Source: Chitinophaga cymbidii
Lineage (GTDB): Bacteria; Bacteroidota; Bacteroidia; Chitinophagales; Chitinophagaceae
Direction: 5' to 3'
DNA: 64,000 bases
NCBI RefSeq assembly: GCF_007992715.1
Contig: NZ_BKAU01000001.1
Coordinates: 2,170,001 to 2,234,000 of the forward strand
The notes under the pieces were generated by a model. The model saw only the letters and a list, made by a program, of their open reading frames with translations. It had not been told where the DNA came from and did no database searches. The translations under genes and the position numbers were made by a program. Shown one piece after another: positions 36,338 through 44,664 of this stretch (the first letter of the stretch is position 1; each line of letters starts with the position of its first letter).

Positions 36338-38877
36338 TAAATCAATTCTTTTTGAAGCAACTTGTTAACAAATCGACTATCTATGAGTTGCCAATTACTC
36401 TGTATTTCAGCAACTTTCAGGATATTTACGACGCCCAGCTCCTCTACCTGAATTTTTGTACCAATAATAGAATGATCAGCCAGTCCATACAGCTTTTCTC
36501 TGATTTTGTTGCTGATGATATCCGACATTCTCATCCTCCAGCCGGTCATTCTTCTTACGGCATCCCGTACCTTGTCAATGTTGTCATGTAGTAAATCCGA
36601 GCCTGTAAGCATTGCTATACTGATCAGGTCCGAGTCATCGTCGGGCCCTATCCTGGATTCATCCAGCAGCCAGTTTTTAATGGTAGCTTCGTGTTTGGTA
36701 CAATGGAATGTGCGCAATTTTTCAACTAGTTTTTTAAAGTCGTTTCCAACGGAAGCATAATACTCCTTTAAAAGAGTTTTCCAAAGTTGTATCCATTTGT
36801 TTACAGAATCCAGATCTTCAGGTCGTGTATTCTGCTCTACAAGACGCGCGAGTATTTCTCTATAAGCACTTATCAGTGCAATAACGTCTCCCGATATTAT
36901 TGCATCGACCCTTTTTGTATGGAAAACCGGCCTTTTTCGTCTCTTTTCGATCAGTTCATTAATGACTAGGAATTTATGCGATTCAGTGGTATAAAAAAAA
37001 CATTCGTTTTCAAAATCTATCCTTTTTGCCCTTTCACTTTCTGTCCGAACTCCTTTGGCAATGTATTTTGAATATTGAACACTGTCAAGCTCCAATTCGA
37101 ATCTTAAAATATCGAAATCTGCTTCATGAGTTGACATAATATTTTCGTCATTTTTATAGAGCAGGCTGAACTCGTTATCCTTTGGTGTTTTTTCCTCTAG
37201 CCGGACGCCATTGCTGTTGACGGTTGCTTTTATACAGTTGCATTGTTTTTGATTTCTCCTTTGTAATGAATTAAAGTATCTGTTCTCAAAATGATAAAAT
37301 AGAAAAGTGATTTCGGAAAATAAAAAAGACGTTAATAATCGGATTGTATTGCTGGATTTGGGCCAGCCAGTTAGTAATGCTGAGCTCGATTCACCAATAG
37401 TATTAGCCATACTGGCAATTTTACCTGCAGCTATTACTTTAGGTTTGTATGCCAATGGTTGCTTGCTAATAAAATTTTTTAGAGCAGCCACTTCAATCTC
37501 AGTGGGACATATAATGTAATCATAGCGTTTTTCCTGAAGCATTGACAACATCCGTATATACTTTTCAGATGGAGCTAACGCCAATTTGTCTATCAATAAT
37601 CTGAGCAGCGCAGTACTTTCACCAATTGCTAAACCGGCATCGCCGAGCCAGCTGTTACTTTGCGCAGTTAATATTTCTATTTCATTCAACCTTGCGGTTA
37701 ATTCTGCTAATTCGTCTTTAGTTAAAGGATGGACGACTGCCGATATTTTATTAGCAAGCTGAATCAGCCGAATTTTCAATATGTTCAGATCATTGTTTGA
37801 TTCATCTTTCTCTATAGAGTGAATTTTATGGATCAGTGCGTCAAGGTCATCATTACTGCATAGCTCTTTTGAAAGAAGAAATGAAGTGTAATTTTTTACT
37901 TTTCTGTTCAGCAATTGAAAAGGAGAGTGATCTATTGGTTTCTCAACGACAAACTGGTCTTTAGTAAAATTATAGAATTCAAACCCAAAATCGCTGATAT
38001 GCTCGAAACTCTCAATTTCGGATAGATCTGTAATAAGAATAGTAGGAATTCCCTTCGCATCAACATCGGAAAAATCAGTACGTCTTTCTTGAATTGCTGA
38101 AAAGCCGTCAATGATAATTTTAGAAATGGGGTTGACTATAGTGTACATCGTCAGATACGAAAGATTACCGGCGATAAGGAGGGGTGCGTTGGGAATTGAT
38201 ATGCCGGTATCACTAATTTTTTCAATCCGGAAGAAATCAGCGAGCGGTTGTTTATTCAGGTATATTTTTCCAAGCGATTCATCTGCGCTCTTTATTCTGG
38301 AAACAAGGCAGACCGGCTTCTTTAGAAAAACAAAGTTGCCTTTCGAAGATATGCCTAAGAGATCATCAACCGGATCATTTGATTTAGGTAACAGGTTTTC
38401 GTATACGGCCTTGCGGGGTGATAAAACTTTTCGGGAAGCGGGAGCCGGTTTAAGGTTGTCAATGCGTGATGTTTTTAAGGAAACGTAATCTCCATTTGTA
38501 TCTTGCCAAGGAGCATTCTTAGACTCAGTACCTTTAGTTTTAAATACTATTTCTACTTCGTCTCCCTTTACCCATTCCACTACGGCTTTGTTATTAAGAA
38601 GCAGTTTTTGCCCCGGCTTATAAACTTTATAGGCCTCAAAAATATCCTGTCTATTTTCTCTGAATTCGGATTGAAGATGATCAAGAGAGAGATTCAGAGA
38701 AAGCCATTGTGCTACGTAATCTTTAGCTGGAAAAACGAGGCAGAGTTTATTGGAAGCAGCATGGGCAAAGAATTCTTCAATAAGTCGTAGCGAATTCTTC
38801 AGAAACGTAGGTAATGCATGGCCATCTGACTGGTTTTCACACGTATACAAAAGTTTGTGAATGAATTCTTGACTCAT
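36337..38877 (-). CDS. DrmE-like large protein of the defence operon
   Basis: A protein of 846 residues. No catalytic motif is obvious. Residues 40-60 (NKLCLVFPAKDYVAQWLSLN) and 275-300 (ISKIIIDGFSAIQER, then IPTILITDLSEIE) look like degenerate P-loop/helicase core strands, but there is no Walker A. The C-terminal 130 residues contain helical and winged segments (AVRRMTGWRMRMSDIISNKI). Position between a C5 methyltransferase and drmA, and the size, fit DrmE, the uncharacterised class 2 DISARM component. I could not compare sequences, so the assignment rests on context. Basic and serine-rich stretches but no transmembrane segment. Coupled to the next gene by an overlap of stop and start. Confidence 0.6.
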   Translation of the reverse strand: MSQEFIHKLLYTCENQSDGHALPTFLKNSLRLIEEFFAHAASNKLCLVFPAKDYVAQWLSLNLSLDHLQSEFRENRQDIFEAYKVYKPGQKLLLNNKAVVEWVKGDEVEIVFKTKGTESKNAPWQDTNGDYVSLKTSRIDNLKPAPASRKVLSPRKAVYENLLPKSNDPVDDLLGISSKGNFVFLKKPVCLVSRIKSADESLGKIYLNKQPLADFFRIEKISDTGISIPNAPLLIAGNLSYLTMYTIVNPISKIIIDGFSAIQERRTDFSDVDAKGIPTILITDLSEIESFEHISDFGFEFYNFTKDQFVVEKPIDHSPFQLLNRKVKNYTSFLLSKELCSNDDLDALIHKIHSIEKDESNNDLNILKIRLIQLANKISAVVHPLTKDELAELTARLNEIEILTAQSNSWLGDAGLAIGESTALLRLLIDKLALAPSEKYIRMLSMLQEKRYDYIICPTEIEVAALKNFISKQPLAYKPKVIAAGKIASMANTIGESSSALLTGWPKSSNTIRLLTSFLFSEITFLFYHFENRYFNSLQRRNQKQCNCIKATVNSNGVRLEEKTPKDNEFSLLYKNDENIMSTHEADFDILRFELELDSVQYSKYIAKGVRTESERAKRIDFENECFFYTTESHKFLVINELIEKRRKRPVFHTKRVDAIISGDVIALISAYREILARLVEQNTRPEDLDSVNKWIQLWKTLLKEYYASVGNDFKKLVEKLRTFHCTKHEATIKNWLLDESRIGPDDDSDLISIAMLTGSDLLHDNIDKVRDAVRRMTGWRMRMSDIISNKIREKLYGLADHSIIGTKIQVEELGVVNILKVAEIQSNWQLIDSRFVNKLLQKELI

Positions 38878-38898
38878 TTTATTCGCCGGGTAAAGGGG

Positions 38899-40158
38899 TT
38901 AAGCGTTTGACAATAGCTTTTTTATAGCTATTGCGATTTTTTCAGCCATCAGGGGGGGGACTGCATTACCAATTTGTTTGAACGCAGGAGTGCGGTTTAT
39001 GCCTTCTTTTACCCCTTCGAAAAAATAATCATCGGGGAATGATTGCAGTCTTGCAGCTTCTCGGACAGTAAGTGAGCGATTTTGTTCTATGTCAGGATGG
39101 ATATAGTAATGTCCATCTTTGGCAATATGTGCTACCACCGTTTGAGAAAACGGTTGATCGGCAGCTACTACTTTAAACCTGTCAAAAAACGAACTTCTGT
39201 TCTCATGGGTTTTAAGCCGTTCAGGCAAATCATTGTAGTTCAGTCTTTCCTTTTTATTATTCCATTTATTAACGGCAATACGATAAATTTCTTTATCCTG
39301 TTTGGTATGCGGACGGGCATTATGGTGCGTAAGAATTTCAATACCATTTCGAATAGAATTATTTTCGAGATAGCTGTTTGTTCTTGTTCTGTACCTCATA
39401 TACCTGCCGGTATCTTCTCCCGCTTTAACAATCGGAAGGTCGTTAAGAACTGATTTGACATTATGACCAGAAGTTATTTTTATAGCTTCAAGATCAGGGA
39501 TGGTAAATTCAATATTCTCCTGCCAGCCAATAATGATAATACGCTTTCTGTTCTGAAGTACACCGAAATTATTAGCCTCAATATTAAAGACTTTCATATC
39601 ATACCCTTTTGACTTGAAAAGCTTTTTCATGTTTTCAAGGTATATACCGCTGCCTGCAGACAAAAGGCCAAGGACATTTTCAAAGACAAAAATCCTAGGC
39701 TTGTATCGTTCCAGATATTTGCCGTACTGAACATAAAGATAATTTCGCTGGTCGCCTTTCATACTATTTTTAGATCTGGCCCGACCTACCAGTGAATAGG
39801 CCTGACAGGGGGGACCACCAATAATCAAATCGACACAGGCTCCATTTAATTGCTTTTCGATAGCCTTATGTATTGTAGGATTATAGTCGCCGCTGATTGG
39901 TAAATTAATGACGGCACTCAGTAAAGTCTCTGGAACGGCTGCGTATAATTGATTTCTGGTTATTTCGCCTTTCAAATAAGATACATAAGTATTGTATTGC
40001 CCCGTTAATTTTAGATAATGATAAGCAGTACGCGTTTTCAGAGTAAAACATGCCGCTTGTTCCAGTTCGACATGTGCAATAGGCTCGAAACCGGCTCTGA
40101 TAAATCCTTCAGACAAGCCACCGGCTCCGGCAAATAAATCTATGTATTTAAAACTCAT
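38899..40158 (-). CDS. DNA (cytosine-5) methyltransferase, DrmMII-like
   Basis: A protein of 419 residues read from MSFKYIDLFAGAGGLSEGF, motif I of the family. Motif IV IGGPPCQAYSLVGRA holds the catalytic Pro-Cys-Gln near 115; VFENVLGL (motif VI) is near 160; the C-terminal motifs include RSLTVREAARLQSFP and QIGNAVPPLMAEKIA. The open frame starts 15 codons earlier, but that part overlaps vsr and lies before motif I. The ATG shares a base with the vsr stop (TAATG), so both are coupled. In DISARM it marks self DNA. A seven-G run near 38947 leaves the frame intact. Confidence 0.93.
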   Translation of the reverse strand: MSFKYIDLFAGAGGLSEGFIRAGFEPIAHVELEQAACFTLKTRTAYHYLKLTGQYNTYVSYLKGEITRNQLYAAVPETLLSAVINLPISGDYNPTIHKAIEKQLNGACVDLIIGGPPCQAYSLVGRARSKNSMKGDQRNYLYVQYGKYLERYKPRIFVFENVLGLLSAGSGIYLENMKKLFKSKGYDMKVFNIEANNFGVLQNRKRIIIIGWQENIEFTIPDLEAIKITSGHNVKSVLNDLPIVKAGEDTGRYMRYRTRTNSYLENNSIRNGIEILTHHNARPHTKQDKEIYRIAVNKWNNKKERLNYNDLPERLKTHENRSSFFDRFKVVAADQPFSQTVVAHIAKDGHYYIHPDIEQNRSLTVREAARLQSFPDDYFFEGVKEGINRTPAFKQIGNAVPPLMAEKIAIAIKKLLSNA

Positions 40159-40574
40159 TAGGCTAGTAGATTCTTTAGTAGTTTTTTTAATGTTGTTTCG
40201 CACAACGCGGGCTTTAAATCACATTCCCAAACAACCACCACCTTCCAGCCCGCTTGCTGCAAACGGGTATTACTATCTGTATCTTTTTTTTGGTTACCGC
40301 TAATCTTTGCCAGCCACCAGTTTGTTTTTGTTTTAGGTACTACGTAGTATTTACAGCCCTCATGGCCGTGCCAGAAACAGCCATGGATAAAAAGAACTGT
40401 TTTGTACTTCGGAAAAACCAAATCAGGTTTCCCCGGGAGTTTTTTATCGTGCAACCGGTACCGAAGACCATTTGAGAAAAGAAATTTTCTTACAAGCAGT
40501 TCAGGCTTTGTGTTTTTGCCCTTTATCCTGCTCATATTATAACTTCTTATTTCTTTGGTATGTACATCAGCCAT
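40158..40574 (-). CDS. vsr: Vsr-type very-short-patch repair endonuclease
   Basis: A protein of 138 residues read from MADVHTKEIRSYNMSRIKGK. Signature stretches: MSRIKGKNTKPELLVRKFLF, LPGKPDLVFPKYKTVLFIHG (catalytic Asp in KPDLVF), CFWHGHEGC and TNWWLAKISGN. Vsr nicks at T:G mismatches made when 5-methylcytosine deaminates, so it protects the host from the mutagenic cost of the adjacent methyltransferase. First gene of the operon; 203 bp separate it from the divergent recombinase. An upstream Met gives 14 extra residues without family resemblance. Confidence 0.92.
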   Translation of the reverse strand: MADVHTKEIRSYNMSRIKGKNTKPELLVRKFLFSNGLRYRLHDKKLPGKPDLVFPKYKTVLFIHGCFWHGHEGCKYYVVPKTKTNWWLAKISGNQKKDTDSNTRLQQAGWKVVVVWECDLKPALCETTLKKLLKNLLA

Positions 40575-40627
40575 ATTTTCTAGACTTTCAACACAAATGT
40601 CGTAGAAATAGCTCAAATAGTGTACTC

Positions 40628-40763
40628 CTATATTAAATTCAATATAGTGAAAAAAAACTATACAATGTACAAAGGATGATTAGACGAATATGCGACTTTT
40701 GCTCCTGGGGCTGCTCTTATCTTTCTGAGCCAAATTTGAAATTAGATATGACCTTTGTCATAT
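40628..40763. promoter_or_regulatory. Divergent control region with two perfect palindromes (vsr operon / recombinase)
   Basis: CTATATT-AAATTC-AATATAG (40628-40647) lies 54 bp before the vsr start. ATATGAC-CTTT-GTCATAT (40746-40763) lies 14 bp before the recombinase ATG. The two sites differ, so two regulators, or the recombinase itself at one of them, may act here. No tight TAnnTTTG box could be fixed on either strand. Confidence 0.45.
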
Positions 40764-40777
40764 AAAAATGCAACAAT

Positions 40778-42251
40778 ATGAATGCAATAGGTTACATCCG
40801 GCTGAGCAGAAAAGACCAGTCAAAGTACTCCCTTGCTGGTCAGGAATCTGCGATCATATCCTACTGTACAAAGTATGGATTGCAATTACTGAACATTTTC
40901 ACGGACAACGGACAATGTAGCGACACATTCGAACGGACTAACTTTAAAGCGTTGGAGTATTTTCTGCATCAAAATAAGGGGGTAGTGCGGTACTTAATTG
41001 TAATGGACCATGACCGTTTTAGCCGTGATCTTTCTCAGGCTCTCTCAAAAATTAATGAACTGAGGCGAAAGTATGGGGTAGATGTTCTATCCGTAGATGA
41101 GCCCATAGATTTGAACACATCGGACCCTCAGATTTTCATCAGCAGAACGCTGAAATATGCTATGGCTAATCTCGAACTTTTGAATATCAGAAAACGGCTG
41201 AGAAATGGAATAAGAAACGCCATGCAATCTGGCAGGTTCATGCAAAAAGCACCATTCGGATATCGTAACGGCTTGGATATTTCAGGTAAAAGTACACTTG
41301 TCGTTAAAGAAGCGGAGGCAACTATCGTTCGAAAAATATTTCAGGACTACCGGGCTGGCCTGCCTATGTATCTGATCTATGAAGCAGTCAAGCCACTGGG
41401 CTTCCCCAACACAGGCAACAGCGCTATCAGAAGGGTACTACAAAATTGTGTATATGCCGGACTAATCAGCATCGAGCCAACTTTTGAACAACAAAAGGTG
41501 ACTTTTGTCAGAGCACTACATGAGCCTATTGTAAAGGAAGAAAATTTCTGGTTAGTACAGCATATGCTCAAGACGTCCCGAAATAAAGCTCAACCTCACA
41601 AAGACTTTCCATTACGAGGTCATTTAAGATGCAGTTGCGGCAGAAGTATGACTGCAGGTTGGAGCAAGGGTAGGAAAAAATATTATCAGTACTACAGATG
41701 CGTCCAGCATTCAAATATCAACCTCCCGGAACGGTGCTGCATGAAAAGTTTGAACGCTTATTGCATCACCTCACTTTACGGAACGACCAGTTAATATATC
41801 TGAAAAAAGCAGCAACATGTAAGCTCAAGAAAGCCCTGAACATTAACGCCAGGCTACTCATGGAACAACATCAGATGAAGCGCGAGGTTATGGGCAATAT
41901 TGAAAAACTGGAGAACGATTTATCGCAGGGGAAATACCGGTAGACATGTTCAATAAATGGCAGGAGAAGTTCAAAACAGCCAGAGAATTGATAAATCGCC
42001 GGGCTAAACGATTGATGCAGGACCGGCAGGGCCGATTAAAAAAGATGGCGGAATTGCTGACCTACCTGACATCTGTTTGGGACGTTTATGAAAAAGCTTC
42101 CTGGGAGGACAGGTATGTGTTAATAAGTCAAATCTGCTCCGGCGGAATGAAGTTCGGAGATGGTGTCTTCAGATCGGGCGGGTTACATCCTGTTTTCAGA
42201 CATACTAGAAGAGAACTCGAAGAAAAGAATCTACTCTACTCATCAGACTAA
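40778..42251 (+). pseudogene. Large serine recombinase, broken by two frameshifts
   Basis: The first frame (40778-41794) encodes the resolvase catalytic domain (MNAIGYIRLSRKDQSKYSL with the catalytic Ser at 10, IVMDHDRFSRD), the recombinase domain (QKAPFGYRNGL ... GLPMYLIYEAVKPLGFPNTG) and a zinc ribbon (CSCGRSMTAGW). It then leaves the family pattern after LPER near 41735. The sequence continues in another frame (41734-41943: VLHEKFERLLHHL...) and, after a second shift near 41935, in a third (to 42251: DMFNKWQEKFKTAREL). Together they make about 490 residues, the normal length. Two indels in the assembly cannot be excluded, but natural inactivation is likelier. The enzyme probably inserted the defence island. 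Confidence 0.8.
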
Positions 42252-42261
42252 ATAAAACTAT

Positions 42262-42426
42262 ATGGAAACGATACAGGAACCTGCAACATCGTTGCCTCGG
42301 GAAGAGCAGGAATTATTGAATACTATTGCAACGATAATTGTAGAAATCACAATGAATATCCGGCTTAATGAGAGGCCGGATGGGTTCAAACCACAATCCG
42401 GGAGTTTGAACCCTGTATTACCTTGA
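42262..42426 (+). CDS. Small protein after the recombinase (54 residues)
   Basis: ATG at 42262, 10 bp after the recombinase frame ends, opens 54 codons: METIQEPATSLPREEQELLN, then a hydrophobic helix (TIATIIVEITMNIRL). Short acidic/helical proteins like this commonly follow serine recombinase genes in Bacteroidota islands. Its 3' third overlaps the interlocked inverted repeats at 42376-42413. Confidence 0.45.
   Translation: METIQEPATSLPREEQELLNTIATIIVEITMNIRLNERPDGFKPQSGSLNPVLP
42376..42413. repeat. Two interlocked inverted repeats at the right end of the island
   Basis: Arm order A-B-A'-B': CCGGAT (42376-42381), GGGTTCAAAC (42382-42391), ATCCGG (42396-42401), GTTTGAACCC (42404-42413). Both pairs are perfect. 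As RNA this order would form a pseudoknot; as DNA it resembles a recombinase attachment site with nested half-sites. GTTTGAACCC also occurs directly repeated at 29229-29238. Confidence 0.6.
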
Positions 42427-42455
42427 ATATCAATAAACTTTTGTCTGTAAAATGA

Positions 42456-42492
42456 ACAAAGGAGTCATTTCTCTAAGAAATAACTCCTTTGT
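42456..42492. terminator. Bidirectional terminator, native terminator of the tRNA-Ser remnant
   Basis: ACAAAGGAGT (42456-42465) pairs with ACTCCTTTGT (42483-42492) and the interior ATTTCT-CTA-AGAAAT extends the stem to about 16 bp with one mismatch; T-rich on both sides. On the minus strand it follows the tRNA-Ser 3' remnant after about 6 bases, as in an intact tRNA transcription unit. Confidence 0.8.
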
Positions 42493-42498
42493 TTTCAG

Positions 42499-42535
42499 TT
42501 CGCGGAGGAGAAGGGATTCGAACCCTTGATTCAAA
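42499..42535 (-). other. tRNA-Ser 3' remnant, probable attL of the prophage
   Basis: Read on the minus strand: AAGGG-TTCGAAT-CCCTT, a perfect 5-bp T-stem and 7-nt loop, followed by CTCCTCCGC, the acceptor strand of a serine tRNA. The rest of the tRNA is absent to the right. The orientation says the intact tRNA should lie at the far right end of an element that begins here, that is, the prophage reaching beyond the window. Antisense translation gives the peptide GGEGIRTLD, a known artefact of tRNA 3' ends. Confidence 0.65.
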
Positions 42536-42701
42536 AGATGCTCCGCCAAAATTTTATAGTTATTTGATTTTCATACTGCATCAAAGTGCTATTATTTTTA
42601 ATTCTTCTATTTTTCAAACAATATTGTTTGACCTTTTATTTGACGGCAAAGATATGAGAATTGTGAGCAACAAAAAAGCCCGGAGGACCGGGCTTAAATT
42701 C

Positions 42702-42911
42702 TTATCGTTCGGAATGCAGGAATATCCGTTCCTCGAAACTAGGTGGGGCTTCCAAGCGTCGCCTCCTTGATTCCTCCTTAACCTCTTCATCTGCAATGGC
42801 GATTCCGATTCGTATTTCAGCCTCTGTATTGGTGGATACAATATCAAATAGCCTGGATTTCACCTTGTCCGTTGACTTCTGTACGGGATTGTGTTTTGCT
42901 TTCTTTTCCAT
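42702..42911 (-). CDS. Small charged protein overlapping the protease gene
   Basis: A 69-residue frame read from MEKKAKHNPVQK, rich in Glu, Arg and Lys (EEVKEESRRRRLEAPPSFEE). It overlaps the 3' end of the protease gene by 68 bp on the same strand. The composition resembles a short helical regulator; no family recognised. Confidence 0.4.
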   Translation of the reverse strand: MEKKAKHNPVQKSTDKVKSRLFDIVSTNTEAEIRIGIAIADEEVKEESRRRRLEAPPSFEERIFLHSER

Positions 42912-43872
42912 TTTGTGCAAATTTAGGGTTTCGAGCTGATTTTACAAGTTTGGTGTCGGGTTTCTTTTTGGATATATTATTGTCCTGAACTGTAGCCTTT
43001 TTAGTGTCATGTATGAAACATACTTCATCTTCCGCATCACTCAAAACCAAATATAGGGATAATTCGGTTAAAATTGATTGATATTCCTCACCCCAAATTT
43101 TGGACTGTTTAACTATGTCCAGTTTTGACGAAATAAGTTCATAATCAATAATATACCCGTGATCCGGACAGCCATTAACCAGATAATCCACCACATCCCT
43201 ATTCGTGTATTGATCAATGCGCGAATGGTACTGTGATAGTATCCTAGAACCATATTGGTAGCCAATGTCAAGCTTGCGCCGTTTATCGCCCAGCTTATAA
43301 GGGTCAATCTGCTTCATCAATGGTTCATAAAATTTGGCTAGGTTGTCCAGCAGTTGGCGGGACATTTCAGTTTTTGAAAGGTTTATTTTTTTATGCTCAT
43401 ATAGCCGGATATACATAGATTCATATACCTCTCGATATCTTTGTTCCAATCTTTTGAGCGAATATTCATCAATAAGAGCGCTCTCTCTGTCAAACTCGGG
43501 CCCATCTTCCCTCGTTTTAGCTAGTTGCACATCAAGAGGGCCCAGTTCCCCCGCCTCATCCATTACGATAATAGATCCGCCTAGCGCCATGAGCGTAGCG
43601 GCGCTTTTTGCCCAAAACGGCACAACAATATTGACAACCTTAAAATTACTCCGCAGTGTTCGGATGATTCTATATGCATCATCTGGCATGCCACCGGGGG
43701 AATGTACGATAACATCAATCTCTTCTACTTCCGGACTTTTCTTCTTCAGGTCGATAACTGCTTTCCGAACCTGCAGGAAACTGCCGGGATGGATTGGACA
43801 ATAAAATATAAGCTGGGGAATACCTCCCCGTACGCGGGATAAAAGGCTGACCATTTTTTTAATTTGTTCCAT
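42844..43872 (-). CDS. SDH/SppA-type serine protease (ClpP/crotonase fold) in the prophage lysogeny arm
   Basis: A protein of 342 residues of the serine dehydrogenase proteinase type. The core strand IDVIVHSPGGMPDDAYRII (about 52-70) is the oxyanion-hole element (SPGG), and VPFWAKSAATLMALGGS holds the nucleophilic Ser (KSAAT). The core is followed by EAGELGPLDVQ. The C-terminal 60 residues are a polar, lysine-rich tail (SKKKPDTKLVKSARN) with no membrane segment. Members of this family are cytosolic or periplasmic peptidases. It sits near the attachment site, on the strand opposite the lytic genes, so it would be expressed in the lysogen. Target unknown; an abortive-infection or host-fitness role is inference only. 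Confidence 0.85.
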   Translation of the reverse strand: MEQIKKMVSLLSRVRGGIPQLIFYCPIHPGSFLQVRKAVIDLKKKSPEVEEIDVIVHSPGGMPDDAYRIIRTLRSNFKVVNIVVPFWAKSAATLMALGGSIIVMDEAGELGPLDVQLAKTREDGPEFDRESALIDEYSLKRLEQRYREVYESMYIRLYEHKKINLSKTEMSRQLLDNLAKFYEPLMKQIDPYKLGDKRRKLDIGYQYGSRILSQYHSRIDQYTNRDVVDYLVNGCPDHGYIIDYELISSKLDIVKQSKIWGEEYQSILTELSLYLVLSDAEDEVCFIHDTKKATVQDNNISKKKPDTKLVKSARNPKFAQNGKESKTQSRTEVNGQGEIQAI

Positions 43873-43936
43873 AGCTTTGTTTTGGTTGAATAAATAGTTA
43901 GCAGGCTTCTCAATAAGGGGTAAAACTTCGGCTAAA

Positions 43937-44128
43937 TCACTGGCTTTCTTTCACAGCCATATGGACTTCGAGCGCCCCCAATCCGACTTTTTCCCTTATT
44001 ATCTCACCTGTTGCCCTGTTATACCACAGGCAATAAGCGTTACCCTCAGTGTCGAGATATTCAATTACCATCTTGGGGCCACCTGATTTTATAACCACTA
44101 GATCGCCTGCCTTAAATTGATTTTCCAT
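43937..44128 (-). CDS. YodC-like DUF2158 protein
   Basis: A 63-residue protein matching the small beta-barrel YodC/DUF2158 type: FKAGDLVVIKSGGPKMVIEY, then a strand with aromatic residues (YCLWYN) and a short tail. Common as single genes in phages and plasmids, function unknown. Lies 64 bp upstream of the protease gene, likely same transcript. Confidence 0.7.
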   Translation of the reverse strand: MENQFKAGDLVVIKSGGPKMVIEYLDTEGNAYCLWYNRATGEIIREKVGLGALEVHMAVKESQ

Positions 44129-44203
44129 GATCGTGAGTTTAAATTTTGGGTGTGTAAATAGGGGTTCTCCAATAGGGGTTAAAATTCTTTGCGGTTGAAC
44201 ATT

Positions 44204-44572
44204 CTAAAACCTGTAGACTATTGACGATCCGGTAAACTTCATCCCAGATACGCTCAGGCGCTTTGAGATATCTTTAGCTCCCTGACCGATCATTATGCCG
44301 CCAATGATAGCAAATGCAGCTCCAACCCCGGCACCGACATAAACCACCGTCTTTTCTTCGTTTTTTGTAATATTCAACGAATAGATAGCAGCACCGGCAG
44401 TTAAAGCGGTTCCTGCAGCAAGCAGCCCACCCCCGGTTCCTATTTTGTAGGCAGGGTTTGGCTTTCTCTTTTGCCACGTTTGGACATCTCCATAAACGTT
44501 ATCGACTGATTTGCGTTGGGCATAGGTTATTGCTGGAATAACAAGAAAGGATAATAGCACTATTTTCTTCAT
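44204..44572 (-). CDS. Small membrane protein with signal peptide, hypothetical
   Basis: 122 residues. MKKIVLLSFLVIPAITYAQ is a Sec signal. Two glycine/alanine-rich transmembrane segments follow (about 46-70, GGGLLAAGTALTAGAAIYSL, and 76-100, VYVGAGVGAAFAIIGGIMIG). Resembles small envelope proteins of Bacteroidota; not assigned. In the lysogeny arm between the toxin-antitoxin pair and the DUF2158 gene. Confidence 0.55.
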   Translation of the reverse strand: MKKIVLLSFLVIPAITYAQRKSVDNVYGDVQTWQKRKPNPAYKIGTGGGLLAAGTALTAGAAIYSLNITKNEEKTVVYVGAGVGAAFAIIGGIMIGQGAKDISKRLSVSGMKFTGSSIVYRF

Positions 44573-44664
44573 AGATACAATTTACGAGGTCGAGCGCGGG
44601 GCGCCGTGGAAATATTTGTCTTACAGGGTATTGGTAAAAAGCAGTGTAATTTAAGGGATTTTTA

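Noticed and set aside
38940..38960. Possible frameshift at a G-run in the C5 methyltransferase
   Set aside because: The run codes for the conserved NAVPPL motif, so the frame is right as it stands.
42489..42770. Open frame beginning MFSVRGGEGIRTLD
   Set aside because: The peptide GGEGIRTLD is a known artefact of translating across a tRNA 3' end; I annotate the tRNA-Ser remnant instead.
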